The notes under the pieces: generated by a model
The model's database searches: none
What the model saw: only the letters and a program-made list of their open reading frames with translations
What the model was told of the DNA's origin: nothing
Assembly: GCA_946403075.1 (NCBI GenBank)
Contig: CAMIYN010000011.1
Span: 1-45,362, forward strand
Reading direction: 5' to 3'
From: an uncultured Lachnospiraceae bacterium
Lineage (GTDB): Bacteria; Bacillota; Clostridia; Lachnospirales; Lachnospiraceae
DNA length: 45,362 bases
Translations under genes and position numbers: made by a program
Shown here: positions 9,358-17,834 of the stretch, one piece after another
How the letters are laid out: every line of letters begins with the position of its first letter
Position numbering within the stretch: the first letter of the stretch is position 1

Positions 9358-10551
9358 GTGTTTATAGGAATATCAATTACAGAAGAAGATGTATATATAA
9401 AAACAGATATTGATGAGAATATTTTATCTGTTCCATTTGTGATGTGTAGAACTAATAATGCAACCTGGGTAATAGGGAAATCGGCATATGAAGAAACACT
9501 AAATAATAATGGAGTTTTAATAGACAGATTTTTATATTTGATTGAAAATGATGCAGAAATCACAATTTCAAATTATAAGTATACGGCAACTCTACTGTTA
9601 AATAATTATTTTAAAAATTTATTATCCACATACAAAGATATTGAATATTTAACACTTAGCATTAATAATAACAATATAAAAGTTTTAAATATGTTTCAAA
9701 AAGTTTTGACAGAACAATTAGGAAATATAGAAAAGTTTAAAATAATAACACACGAAGATTCTCTCATTGAATATGTAAAGAAATTAAATATTGATTTATT
9801 AAATGGAACTATTGGCTTATTTGATTTTTCAAATAAATCATTAATGTATTATGAAATTAATAAAACGATATACAAGGGAAAAGTATTTATAAATGTTAAC
9901 AAAATTGCTCATCCCCCAGTGCCAATTGAGATGATGTCAAAAAAATCAGGGGTTATAATTTGCGATAATATATTATATAAATTTGCCCAAAATATAACAA
10001 AAAATAAAAAATATACTTGCTTTTTTTTAACTGGTGAAGGTTTTTTAAATCAAGACCAATATAGGGATTTTATAAATTTTATGTGTTCCATTGGATGTCA
10101 AGTTTTAAAAGAAGACTATTTGTTTGCAATAGGTAGTTTTGAATTTGGAAAGAGTGTTGTTAATGATTATGAAAATACTTTCTATGCAATAACTGATTCG
10201 ACTACAAAAATTTCTTTAACTTTTGATGCCTATACAAATCAAAATATTGATAAGATTGATTTAATAGATTTTGGAGAACTATGGTTTTATAAAATTTGTG
10301 ATTTTGATATAATTGCAATAGATAATAAAGATTTAATATTTACTGTTGAGTTTTTAAATGGAACAACTAAAGATATAGTTGTAAATATTAATGAGAGTTT
10401 TAAAATTAGAAAAGATAGAACAACAAAATTATCTATTAGATTTGACTTTTCTCAACAAGATGTTTTAAATTTATTAATTATAGATAAAGGTTTTGGGGAA
10501 TTTTATGAGCCAAGCAATAAAAGGTTTAATAAGTCGTATCCATTAGTATGA
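9358..10551 (+). CDS. DUF5716-like protein, possible actin/Hsp70-fold ATPase
   Basis: 397 residues starting at GTG with only a weak GATGGA upstream. Resembles DUF5716: it opens with a short strand pair (FIGISITEEDVYIKTD) as in phosphate-1 of the actin/Hsp70 fold. It then shows IPxVxCR-like SVPFVMCRTNNATWVIGKSA, a GLFDFSNKSLMYYEIN segment (near 155-170, the phosphate-2 position) and a CFFLTGEGF segment (near 220-228, the adenosine-loop position). A C-terminal beta-rich DUF5716_C-type region follows (about 270-385). ATPase activity is an inference from fold resemblance, not shown. It is overlapped by 4 bases by the next gene and so is probably made in fixed ratio with it. Confidence 0.7.
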   Translation: MFIGISITEEDVYIKTDIDENILSVPFVMCRTNNATWVIGKSAYEETLNNNGVLIDRFLYLIENDAEITISNYKYTATLLLNNYFKNLLSTYKDIEYLTLSINNNNIKVLNMFQKVLTEQLGNIEKFKIITHEDSLIEYVKKLNIDLLNGTIGLFDFSNKSLMYYEINKTIYKGKVFINVNKIAHPPVPIEMMSKKSGVIICDNILYKFAQNITKNKKYTCFFLTGEGFLNQDQYRDFINFMCSIGCQVLKEDYLFAIGSFEFGKSVVNDYENTFYAITDSTTKISLTFDAYTNQNIDKIDLIDFGELWFYKICDFDIIAIDNKDLIFTVEFLNGTTKDIVVNINESFKIRKDRTTKLSIRFDFSQQDVLNLLIIDKGFGEFYEPSNKRFNKSYPLV

Positions 10552-11330
10552 GTGTAATTTATTGTGGAAAATCTAATACTGTCCCATATTATATTAAAGA
10601 AGCTGATTTAAATGTATATTCAATACAAGAATTAGCATATTTTGTGTATAATTATCCAATGCTAATTTCAAATAATTTTGTAAATAAAAATCTAATTTTA
10701 TATATATACTCTGAACTTAAAATGCCTGAGTTATCAACAGAATTAAATAATTTATACAATCTAAAAAGTAATAACATAGCAGAATTTTTAAAGTTAATAC
10801 TTAAATATTCTAATTATTATACAGAAACTGAAATTTACAATTATGATAAAGTGTTATTAAAACTTCTAGATATGACGGAACTTGATTATATAAATCTTGC
10901 TGGGGATAAATTATTTAGATTAGGTAAATATGAAAAGGCAATTTCTCAATATAATAAGATATATAATAAAAATGATGCTGCATTAAAAAAAATTGCTTTT
11001 TCTTATGCAAAACTTCAAACTTATGATAAGGCAATATATTTTTTAACTTTACTATATGAAAAAAATAACGATTTATCTATTTTAAAAAATATTTATTTTT
11101 GTTATAAATTAAATGGAAACATTGATGACTTTAATCAAGTAGGTTATGAAATTAATGATGATTTACTCGCTGACTGGGATTTGGAGATAGTGACAGAAAT
11201 GTTAAAAGCAAAAAATAGTGATACAATAAAAAATGTAGAAGAAATATTTTTGATGGGTGATAAGTATGTTCAAGATAATATGAAAATAATTATTGACTTG
11301 TGGAAGGATAAGTATAGATATATTGGATAA
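10548..11330 (+). CDS. TPR-repeat protein, third member of the DUF5717/DUF5716 cluster
   Basis: 260 residues, no signal peptide. The middle (about residues 110-200) contains at least two tetratricopeptide-like helical pairs, visible in LFRLGKYEKAISQYNKI and FSYAKLQTYDKAIYFLTLL. TPRs are protein-interaction scaffolds, which fits a partner of the two preceding proteins. The ATG overlaps the DUF5716 stop (ATGA). I do not recognise the N-terminal 100 residues. This is the last gene of the operon that begins at cdd; the next gene is 230 bases away across a repeat. Confidence 0.7.
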   Translation: MSVIYCGKSNTVPYYIKEADLNVYSIQELAYFVYNYPMLISNNFVNKNLILYIYSELKMPELSTELNNLYNLKSNNIAEFLKLILKYSNYYTETEIYNYDKVLLKLLDMTELDYINLAGDKLFRLGKYEKAISQYNKIYNKNDAALKKIAFSYAKLQTYDKAIYFLTLLYEKNNDLSILKNIYFCYKLNGNIDDFNQVGYEINDDLLADWDLEIVTEMLKAKNSDTIKNVEEIFLMGDKYVQDNMKIIIDLWKDKYRYIG

Positions 11331-11430
11331 TACAAAAAACTATGAATCATCGTATGTTGTAGATAATTTTCCGTATCTTAAACATTAATTTTAATAATAG
11401 TAAATATTTATTTAAAATGCTATAATATAA

Positions 11431-11543
11431 GAAAATCTCTAAAAGATAAAATTTATATAGGATTTTCTATGAGCTTCATTATTCAGTTCTTTTAAAAATT
11501 AAATTTTAAAATTTATATTATTAGAGGTTACTATAATAAATCT
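11431..11543 (+). repeat. Dispersed MITE-like repeat, copy 2
   Basis: Left end GAAAATCTCTAAAAG; central GAGCTTCATTATTCAGTTCT followed by TTTAAAAATTAAATTTTAAA; right end ATTATTAGAGGTTACTATAA. The ends are imperfect inverted repeats of each other (TCTCTAA against TTAGAGG). It lies in the gap between the TPR gene and galE. Confidence 0.8.
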
Positions 11544-11560
11544 AATACATTGGAGTTTAT

Positions 11561-12652
11561 ATGAATATTTTGGTTGCAGGTGGTGCGGGCTTTATTGGAA
11601 GTCACACTATGGTTGAATTATTAAATGCTGGATATAATGTTATTTGTGTGGACAATTTATATAATTCATCAAATGAAGCAATTAACCGTGTAGAAAAAAT
11701 TACATCAAAAAAAGTAAAATTCTATTTATGTGATTTGATTTATATTGATAAATTAAATCAAATTTTTTTACAAGAAAAAATTGATGCTGTAATAATGTTT
11801 GCTGGTTATAAAGCAGTAGGTGAATCAAGCACTAAACCACTTGAATATTACTATAATAATTTACTATCAATTATGAATATGATAGAAGTAATGAGAAAAC
11901 ATAATTGTAAAAATTTAATTTTTAGTTCATCTGCAACCGTTTATGGACAAAATGTTTCTGTTCCTATTACAGAAGATTCTTATGTAGGAGATTTAAAAAA
12001 TATTACAAATCCATATGGTAGAACAAAATTAATGATAGAACAAATACTATATGATGTTGCAAATTCAGATAAAGATTTTAAAATGATAATACTTAGATAT
12101 TTTAATCCAGTTGGGGCTCATGATAGTGGTTTAATAGGTGAAGACCCAAAAGGTATCCCAAATAATTTGATGCCATATATTGCACAAGTTGCAGTCGGAA
12201 AGAGAAGTGAATTACACATTTTTGGAAATGACTATAATACAAAAGATGGAACTGGAGTTAGGGATTATATACATGTAGTTGATTTGAGTATAGGTCATAT
12301 CCTTTCATTAAATATTTTTTTTAATAGTGATAAAAAATATACTGCTGATGGAATTAATAATAATATTTATATTTATAATTTAGGAACAGGTATAGGATAT
12401 TCAGTTCTTGATGTAAAAAATGCATATGAGAAGGTAGCTAATATTAAAATTCCATATGTTTTTGATGATAGGAGATTGGGGGATATTGATGAATTATATT
12501 GTTCCCCACATAAAGCAAAAAATGAATTAAATTGGGTCGCAAAGAGAGACTTATTTGATATGTGTGAAACAAGTTATAATTTTCAAAAAAATAATCCAAA
12601 AGGTTATGATGATATGAATAATCACAATATAGTATTTGCTGAGAGAAAATAA
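11561..12652 (+). CDS. galE: UDP-glucose 4-epimerase GalE
   Basis: Interconverts UDP-glucose and UDP-galactose, supplying galactosyl donors for glycans. An extended short-chain dehydrogenase with NAD-binding GGAGFIGSHT at the N-terminus, SSSATVYG, and the catalytic pair in NPYGRTK; the EDPKGIPNNLMPYIAQVAVG substrate region is typical of GalE. At 363 residues it is about 25 longer than E. coli GalE, through an asparagine-rich insertion near 260-275 and a longer tail. GGAG precedes the ATG. The stop is 1 base before pncB. Confidence 0.95.
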   Translation: MNILVAGGAGFIGSHTMVELLNAGYNVICVDNLYNSSNEAINRVEKITSKKVKFYLCDLIYIDKLNQIFLQEKIDAVIMFAGYKAVGESSTKPLEYYYNNLLSIMNMIEVMRKHNCKNLIFSSSATVYGQNVSVPITEDSYVGDLKNITNPYGRTKLMIEQILYDVANSDKDFKMIILRYFNPVGAHDSGLIGEDPKGIPNNLMPYIAQVAVGKRSELHIFGNDYNTKDGTGVRDYIHVVDLSIGHILSLNIFFNSDKKYTADGINNNIYIYNLGTGIGYSVLDVKNAYEKVANIKIPYVFDDRRLGDIDELYCSPHKAKNELNWVAKRDLFDMCETSYNFQKNNPKGYDDMNNHNIVFAERK

Positions 12653-12653
12653 A

Positions 12654-14117
12654 ATGTTTAGTGAAATTAAAAATAGAAAATTAGCATTACTTACTGATTT
12701 ATATGAGTTATTGATGATGCAGGGTTATTTTAAAATTAAAAATTTTAAAAATAAAATTGCAGTCTTTGATGTGTTCTATAGAAAAAATCCCTATGGAAAT
12801 GGTTTTTGTGTTTTTGCTGGGCTTAGTGAAATAATTGATTTTATAATGAATTTAAAGTTTGATGAAAGTGATATAAATTATTTAAAAAAAACTAAACTGT
12901 TTTGTGATGATTTTTTAGATTATTTAAAAAGTTTTAAATGGTCAGGTTCAGTTTATTCATTTCTTGAGGGAAGCATTATAAATAAAAAAGAGCCAATTTT
13001 AAAAATAATTGCTCCAATAATTGAAGCACAATTAATTGAGAGTGCAGTTTTGAGCATTTTTAATCACGAAACTATGGTTGCAACTAAAGCATATAGAATA
13101 TGTAAAGCAGCAGATGGTAAAGCCGTTATGGAATTTGGATTGAGGAGAGCTCATTCAATTGATTCAAGTATATATGGTGCTAAAGCTGCAATAATTGCTG
13201 GTTGTGTTGGTACATCCAATGTGCTAACTGCAAAAATGTATGATTTAACTCCTATGGGAACTCAAGCTCATTCATGGATTATGTCTTTTGATAGTGAATA
13301 TGCCGCATTTTATGAATTTGCAAAAATATACCCCAATATGTGTATTTTATTGGTTGATACATATGATACTTTAAATTCTGGAATTCCAAATGCTATTAAA
13401 GTTTTTAAAAAAATGAAGGAAGAAAATATTAAACTTACCAAATATGGAATTAGAATTGATAGTGGAGATTTAGCATATTTATCATGTGAGGCAAGAAAAA
13501 TCCTTGATAAAGAAGGTTTTAGTGATGCCCTAATATGTGTATCTAATGATTTAGATGAAAATTTAATAATGAGTTTAAATATGCAAGGTGCTAAAATTGA
13601 TTTATATGGAGTTGGTACTAAACTCATTACTTGTTATCCAGATGGAAGCCTTGGTGGAGTGTATAAAATGTCTGCTATAAGTAATGGGAAAAGTTTTGAA
13701 CCAAAAATAAAAATTAGTGAAAATTCAGAAAAAATAACAAATCCTGGGAATAAAGAGGTTTATAGAATTTGGGATAAAAATGGCAATATGATTGCAGATT
13801 TAATTACACTTTGTGATGAAGAAATAGATATTAATAAAGATTTAGAGTTATTTGACCCAATTGAGCCGTGGAAAAAACTATACTTAAAGGCTTTCGAGTA
13901 TTCCATAGAAAAAATGTTAAAGCCAATAATTATTGATGGTAAATTAGTATATTGTGATATATCATTAGAAGAAAAGAATAAATATTTTAATAGTGTAAAA
14001 GAAAAATTTACAGAAAATCAGTTGAGGTTAATCAATCCAAAAGAGTATTATGTAGATTTGTCAAAAAAACTATATGATTTAAAACTAAATATGTTGTATA
14101 ATTATAAAGATAATTGA
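12654..14117 (+). CDS. pncB: Nicotinate phosphoribosyltransferase
   Basis: Converts nicotinate and PRPP to nicotinate mononucleotide in the Preiss-Handler NAD salvage route. Signature features are LLTDLYELLMMQGYF at the N-terminus, the FGLRRAHS segment with the conserved histidine region, and RIDSGDLAYLS (phosphoribosyl-binding region). Length 487 is normal for the Firmicutes class. The ATG at 12654 gives the family N-terminus MFSEIKNRKLALLTD; an upstream TTG (12636) would overlap galE and is unlikely. Co-directional with galE and hisS. Confidence 0.93.
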   Translation: MFSEIKNRKLALLTDLYELLMMQGYFKIKNFKNKIAVFDVFYRKNPYGNGFCVFAGLSEIIDFIMNLKFDESDINYLKKTKLFCDDFLDYLKSFKWSGSVYSFLEGSIINKKEPILKIIAPIIEAQLIESAVLSIFNHETMVATKAYRICKAADGKAVMEFGLRRAHSIDSSIYGAKAAIIAGCVGTSNVLTAKMYDLTPMGTQAHSWIMSFDSEYAAFYEFAKIYPNMCILLVDTYDTLNSGIPNAIKVFKKMKEENIKLTKYGIRIDSGDLAYLSCEARKILDKEGFSDALICVSNDLDENLIMSLNMQGAKIDLYGVGTKLITCYPDGSLGGVYKMSAISNGKSFEPKIKISENSEKITNPGNKEVYRIWDKNGNMIADLITLCDEEIDINKDLELFDPIEPWKKLYLKAFEYSIEKMLKPIIIDGKLVYCDISLEEKNKYFNSVKEKFTENQLRLINPKEYYVDLSKKLYDLKLNMLYNYKDN

Positions 14118-14135
14118 TTTTGGAGAATTCTAAAT

Positions 14136-15368
14136 ATGGATATGATAAAAACGACAGTTAATGGAATGAGAGATATAACTGCTAATGAGATGCAAGTAAG
14201 ACAAAATTTGCTTGGTAAAATTAGAGAAGTATATAGTAAATTTGGATTTTGTGAAATTTCAACTCCAATTTGTGAGCATATAGAGAATTTAATTTCTGAT
14301 GTTGGCTGGGAAAATGAAAAATTAATTTTTAAGGTGCTAAAAAGAGGAGAAAAACTTGAAAACGAATTACTAAATAAAAATGTATCTGCAAAAAATCTTG
14401 TAGATATGGGGCTTAGGTATGATTTGACAGTTCCACTTTGTAGGTATTATGCAAATAATAGAAGTGATTTGCCAAATCCATTTAAAGCTATGCAAATAGG
14501 ATGTGTATATAGAGCAGATAGGCCACAAAAAGGTAGATATAGAGAATTTATGCAGTGCGACATTGATGTTATAGGTGATAAGACAAATATTGCAGAAATT
14601 GATTTGCTTCTTGCAACAAATTATTTTTTTAATGAGATAGGTTTTGAAAAGTATAATTTTTATTATGAAATAAATAATAGAAGTATTTTGAGAGAAATAC
14701 AAAAATTATCAGGATTTCCAATTGAAAAATTTGATGAAATTTCAATTATACTTGATAAAATGGATAAAATAGGTATAGATGGAGTGATTGATGAATTAAA
14801 AAAAATTGGTATTATAGAAACTTCTATAAATAAATATATTTCAATCTTGGATGAATTAAAAGATATTGATATTTTAAATTTGAAAAATATTATAAAAATT
14901 AATGATAATTCAGTTGATAGCTTGATTGAAATTATAAAAATTTTAGAAAGCTTTGATATAAAGATTAAATTTAACCCAAATTTAATTAGAGGAATGGGAT
15001 ATTATACAGGAACAATATATGAAATAAAATCTCCACAATTTAATGGATCTATTGGTGGTGGTGGAAGATATGATGGTTTAATTGAAAAATGGTTAAAAGA
15101 ACAAATTCCATCTGTTGGTATATCGATAGGATTTGAAAGAATCATAACTATAATAATGCAAGATTTCAAAAATGATGACGAAAAAGAAAAATGTGTATAT
15201 AGTGTAGAGAATAATTTAGATTTTGAAAAAAAACAAAATTTATTTAAAAAAGCAATTTTAGACAGAAAAAATGGCAAAATAGTGAGTATTATAAATCAAG
15301 CAAAAAATAAAAAATTTCAAAGAGAGTCTTTTGAAAATTGTGGATATCATAATTTTATAGATTTTTAG
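14136..15368 (+). CDS. hisS: Histidyl-tRNA synthetase (short C-terminal domain)
   Basis: Class II synthetase that charges tRNA-His. Motif 2 region YRADRPQKGRYREFMQCDID, histidine loop RGMGYYTGTIYEI and motif 3 ISIGFERI are all intact, which favours a catalytic HisRS over the regulatory paralogue HisZ. The RPQKGR type of motif 2 resembles the eukaryote-like HisRS class. After the catalytic core only about 75 residues remain, and they do not show the usual complete anticodon-binding alpha/beta domain, although the segment NQAKNKKFQRESFENCGY is reminiscent of its end. 410 residues. The aspS ATG follows by 13 bases, the common Firmicutes hisS-aspS pair. Confidence 0.9.
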   Translation: MDMIKTTVNGMRDITANEMQVRQNLLGKIREVYSKFGFCEISTPICEHIENLISDVGWENEKLIFKVLKRGEKLENELLNKNVSAKNLVDMGLRYDLTVPLCRYYANNRSDLPNPFKAMQIGCVYRADRPQKGRYREFMQCDIDVIGDKTNIAEIDLLLATNYFFNEIGFEKYNFYYEINNRSILREIQKLSGFPIEKFDEISIILDKMDKIGIDGVIDELKKIGIIETSINKYISILDELKDIDILNLKNIIKINDNSVDSLIEIIKILESFDIKIKFNPNLIRGMGYYTGTIYEIKSPQFNGSIGGGGRYDGLIEKWLKEQIPSVGISIGFERIITIIMQDFKNDDEKEKCVYSVENNLDFEKKQNLFKKAILDRKNGKIVSIINQAKNKKFQRESFENCGYHNFIDF

Positions 15369-15381
15369 AGGAGTGGTCAAT

Positions 15382-17169
15382 ATGGAAGAAAGTTTTAAAG
15401 GTTTAAAAAGAACAAAAATGTGTGGAGAGTTTACTGAGTTAGACATTGGTAAAACTGCAACTGCGATGGGGTGGGTTCAAAGAGCAAGAAATAAAGGAAG
15501 TTTAATTTTCGTAGACTTGAGAGATAGGACAGGAATTATTCAAATTGTTTTTGATGAAAATAAATGTACCAAAGAACTTTTTAGTAAAGCTCAAGAATTA
15601 AAGTTTGAATATGTTATAGCTATTACTGGAATTATACAAAAGAGGTCAGATATAAATGAAAAATTGGAAACTGGAACTATCGAAATAATTCCAAAGGAAT
15701 TGAAAATCTTATCTACTTGTGATGTTTTACCTTTTCCTATTGAAGATGAGATATCAACAAGAGAAGAGTTAAGGCTTGAATATAGATATTTAGATTTGAG
15801 GAGAAAAAAATTAAAAAATAATTTGATTCTTAGGTCAAAGACTGCTATAGCAATTAGAAAGTTTTTGGAAAGTGAAGGTTTTATAGAAGTTGAGACTCCG
15901 ACTTTTTGTAAATCTACACCCGAGGGGGCAAGAGATTACCTTGTTCCAAGTAGAGTAAATCCTGGTAAATTCTATGCATTACCACAGAGTCCACAGTTAT
16001 ATAAGCAACTACTTATGGTTTCAGGAATTGATAGATATTTTCAGATAGCGAGATGTTATAGAGATGAAGATTTGAGAGCTGATAGACAACCAGAATTTAC
16101 ACAAGTGGATATGGAATTGTCGTTTGCAGATATTGATGATGTGATAGCAGTAAATGAGAGATTAATAAATAGAATTTTTAAAGATGTATGTGACATAAAC
16201 ATAAATTTGCCAATTAAGAGAATCAAGTGGATTGATGCAATGGATAATTATGGTTCAGATAAGCCAGATACTAGATTTGATATGAAACTGGTAGATTTAA
16301 CAGAAGAAATGAAAGATGTGGGGTTTTCTGTATTTAGTGAGACAGTTAAAAATAATGGAGTAGTAAAAGCAATAAATTTAAAAAAACAATTTAATCTACC
16401 AAGAAAAAAAATAGATAGTTATGTCGAGTTTGCAAAAGAATATAAATTAAAAGGGCTTGCATATTTATCTTATGGGTTAGATAAAGAAATTAAATCAAGT
16501 TTTACAAAATTCTTAAAAGATACGGAGATTAATAAAATTTTAGAAAAAACAAATTGTGAACCAGGTGATTTATTATTTTTCGCCGCTGATAAGAGAGATA
16601 TAGTTTGGCAAGCCTTAGGTGCACTCAGACTAAAACTTGCAAATGATTTTGATTTGATAGATAAAAATAAATTTGAATTTCTGTGGGTTGTTGAATTTCC
16701 ATTATTTGAATATAATGAAGAAGAAAATAGACTTGTTGCTATGCATCATCCATTTACAATGGTTATGGATGAAGATATAGATTTATTATTTAGTAATCCA
16801 GAAAAATGTAGAGCTAAAGCATACGATATTGTTTTGAATGGTATAGAATTAGGTGGTGGTTCTGTTAGGATTTATCAATCAAAAATTCAAAATAGAATGT
16901 TTGAAATTTTAGGTTTTAGTAAAGAGGAAGCAAACGAACAATTTGGATTTTTATTAAATGCATTTAAATATGGAGTTCCTCCTCATGCAGGGCTAGCATA
17001 TGGGCTTGATAGAGTTATAATGCTTATGGCACGAGCTGAATCTATAAGAGATGTTATTGCTTTTCCAAAAACAAAAGATGCAAGTTGTTTGATGGTAAAG
17101 GCACCAAGTTTTGTCGATGAAAAACAATTAAAAGAGTTAAGCATAAAAATAGATATTAAAAAATCTTAG
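15382..17169 (+). CDS. aspS: Aspartyl-tRNA synthetase
   Basis: Class II synthetase for tRNA-Asp (possibly also tRNA-Asn if discrimination is relaxed). It has an N-terminal OB-fold anticodon domain (about 15-110), motif 1 around FLESEGFIEVETP, motif 2 with YRDEDLRADRQPEFTQVD, the bacterial GAD insertion (about 290-420), and motif 3 GLAYGLDRVIML. Length 595 is normal. The start at the ATG (15382) is fixed by GAGGAG 8 bases upstream; an upstream GTG at 15373 is in frame but would sit on the ribosome binding site. The last codons approach repeat copy 3. Confidence 0.97.
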   Translation: MEESFKGLKRTKMCGEFTELDIGKTATAMGWVQRARNKGSLIFVDLRDRTGIIQIVFDENKCTKELFSKAQELKFEYVIAITGIIQKRSDINEKLETGTIEIIPKELKILSTCDVLPFPIEDEISTREELRLEYRYLDLRRKKLKNNLILRSKTAIAIRKFLESEGFIEVETPTFCKSTPEGARDYLVPSRVNPGKFYALPQSPQLYKQLLMVSGIDRYFQIARCYRDEDLRADRQPEFTQVDMELSFADIDDVIAVNERLINRIFKDVCDININLPIKRIKWIDAMDNYGSDKPDTRFDMKLVDLTEEMKDVGFSVFSETVKNNGVVKAINLKKQFNLPRKKIDSYVEFAKEYKLKGLAYLSYGLDKEIKSSFTKFLKDTEINKILEKTNCEPGDLLFFAADKRDIVWQALGALRLKLANDFDLIDKNKFEFLWVVEFPLFEYNEEENRLVAMHHPFTMVMDEDIDLLFSNPEKCRAKAYDIVLNGIELGGGSVRIYQSKIQNRMFEILGFSKEEANEQFGFLLNAFKYGVPPHAGLAYGLDRVIMLMARAESIRDVIAFPKTKDASCLMVKAPSFVDEKQLKELSIKIDIKKS

Positions 17170-17270
17170 AAGTAAACTGATAATATAGCTGATATAACTT
17201 TCATTATTCAGTTTTTTTAAAATTTAATTTTGAAAACTGTTCATTATTAAGATTTTCTTAATTAATATAG
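17167..17270 (+). repeat. Dispersed MITE-like repeat, copy 3
   Basis: Core match ACTTTCATTATTCAGTTTTT followed by TTAAAATTTAATTTTGAAAA (about 17197-17240), then ATTATTAAGATTTTCTTAAT as a degenerate right end. The left end is poorly conserved and starts at the aspS stop codon. Located between aspS and the DUF1700 gene. Confidence 0.65.
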
Positions 17271-17296
17271 TGATTGATTGGAAAGACTTGTAAATT

Positions 17297-17324
17297 TTGA
17301 CCTTTATAAAATAGTATATATAGT
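17297..17324 (+). promoter_or_regulatory. Candidate sigma-A promoter of the DUF1700 gene
   Basis: TTGACC at 17297-17302, a 16-base spacer and TATAGT at 17319-17324, 31 bases upstream of the gene start. Confidence 0.5.
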
Positions 17325-17354
17325 GCAAAATTTAATAATAATAAAGGATGTATT

Positions 17355-17834
17355 ATGAAAAAAAATGAATTTTTAACACAGCTAAGATATGAACTATCTT
17401 TTTTTATGGAAGATATAGAAATTGAAAAAAATATTTCTTATTATGAAAAATTTATTGATAATGAAATAAAAAATGGAAAGACTGAGGAACAAGTTTTAAA
17501 TGAACTTGGTAGTCCAATACTCATTGCAAAAACAATTAAACAAGTTGGTAATACAAGTAATTTAAATTATGAGTTTTCAAATAGTGATAAAAGTAACAAA
17601 GAAGATAGTTATGATAATGATTATGACAATATCAATGAAAGTTATGAATCACCTATCTTTTTTAAACAATTTGGTACTTTGGGTTGCTTTGGACTTCTTT
17701 TTTTATTGGTAGTTGTTAGTATAATTATTAGATTTCTTGGTTCTATTTTATATTTTGGTATTTTTGGATTTGGAATTTCTGGTGCAATAATCTTTTTATT
17801 ATTAATTTATTTTATTTATAAAAGTCGCTATTAA
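17355..17834 (+). CDS. DUF1700 (HAAS) domain membrane protein
   Basis: 159 residues. The N-terminal 60 residues (MKKNEFLTQLRYELSF... EEQVLNELGSP) are the helical HAAS/DUF1700 domain, usually found with PadR-type regulators or as a cytoplasmic regulatory module. An acidic linker (about 70-98) is followed by two predicted membrane helices (about 105-130 and 133-155). AAAGGATG lies just upstream of the ATG. No PadR partner is adjacent. The stop TAA shares the sequence TTAA with the stop of the convergent rqcH gene. Confidence 0.8.
   Translation: MKKNEFLTQLRYELSFFMEDIEIEKNISYYEKFIDNEIKNGKTEEQVLNELGSPILIAKTIKQVGNTSNLNYEFSNSDKSNKEDSYDNDYDNINESYESPIFFKQFGTLGCFGLLFLLVVVSIIIRFLGSILYFGIFGFGISGAIIFLLLIYFIYKSRY

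Noticed and set aside
14136..15368. HisZ (ATP phosphoribosyltransferase regulatory subunit)
   Set aside because: The short C-terminus suggested it, but all HisRS catalytic motifs are intact, aspS follows, and no histidine biosynthesis genes are near.
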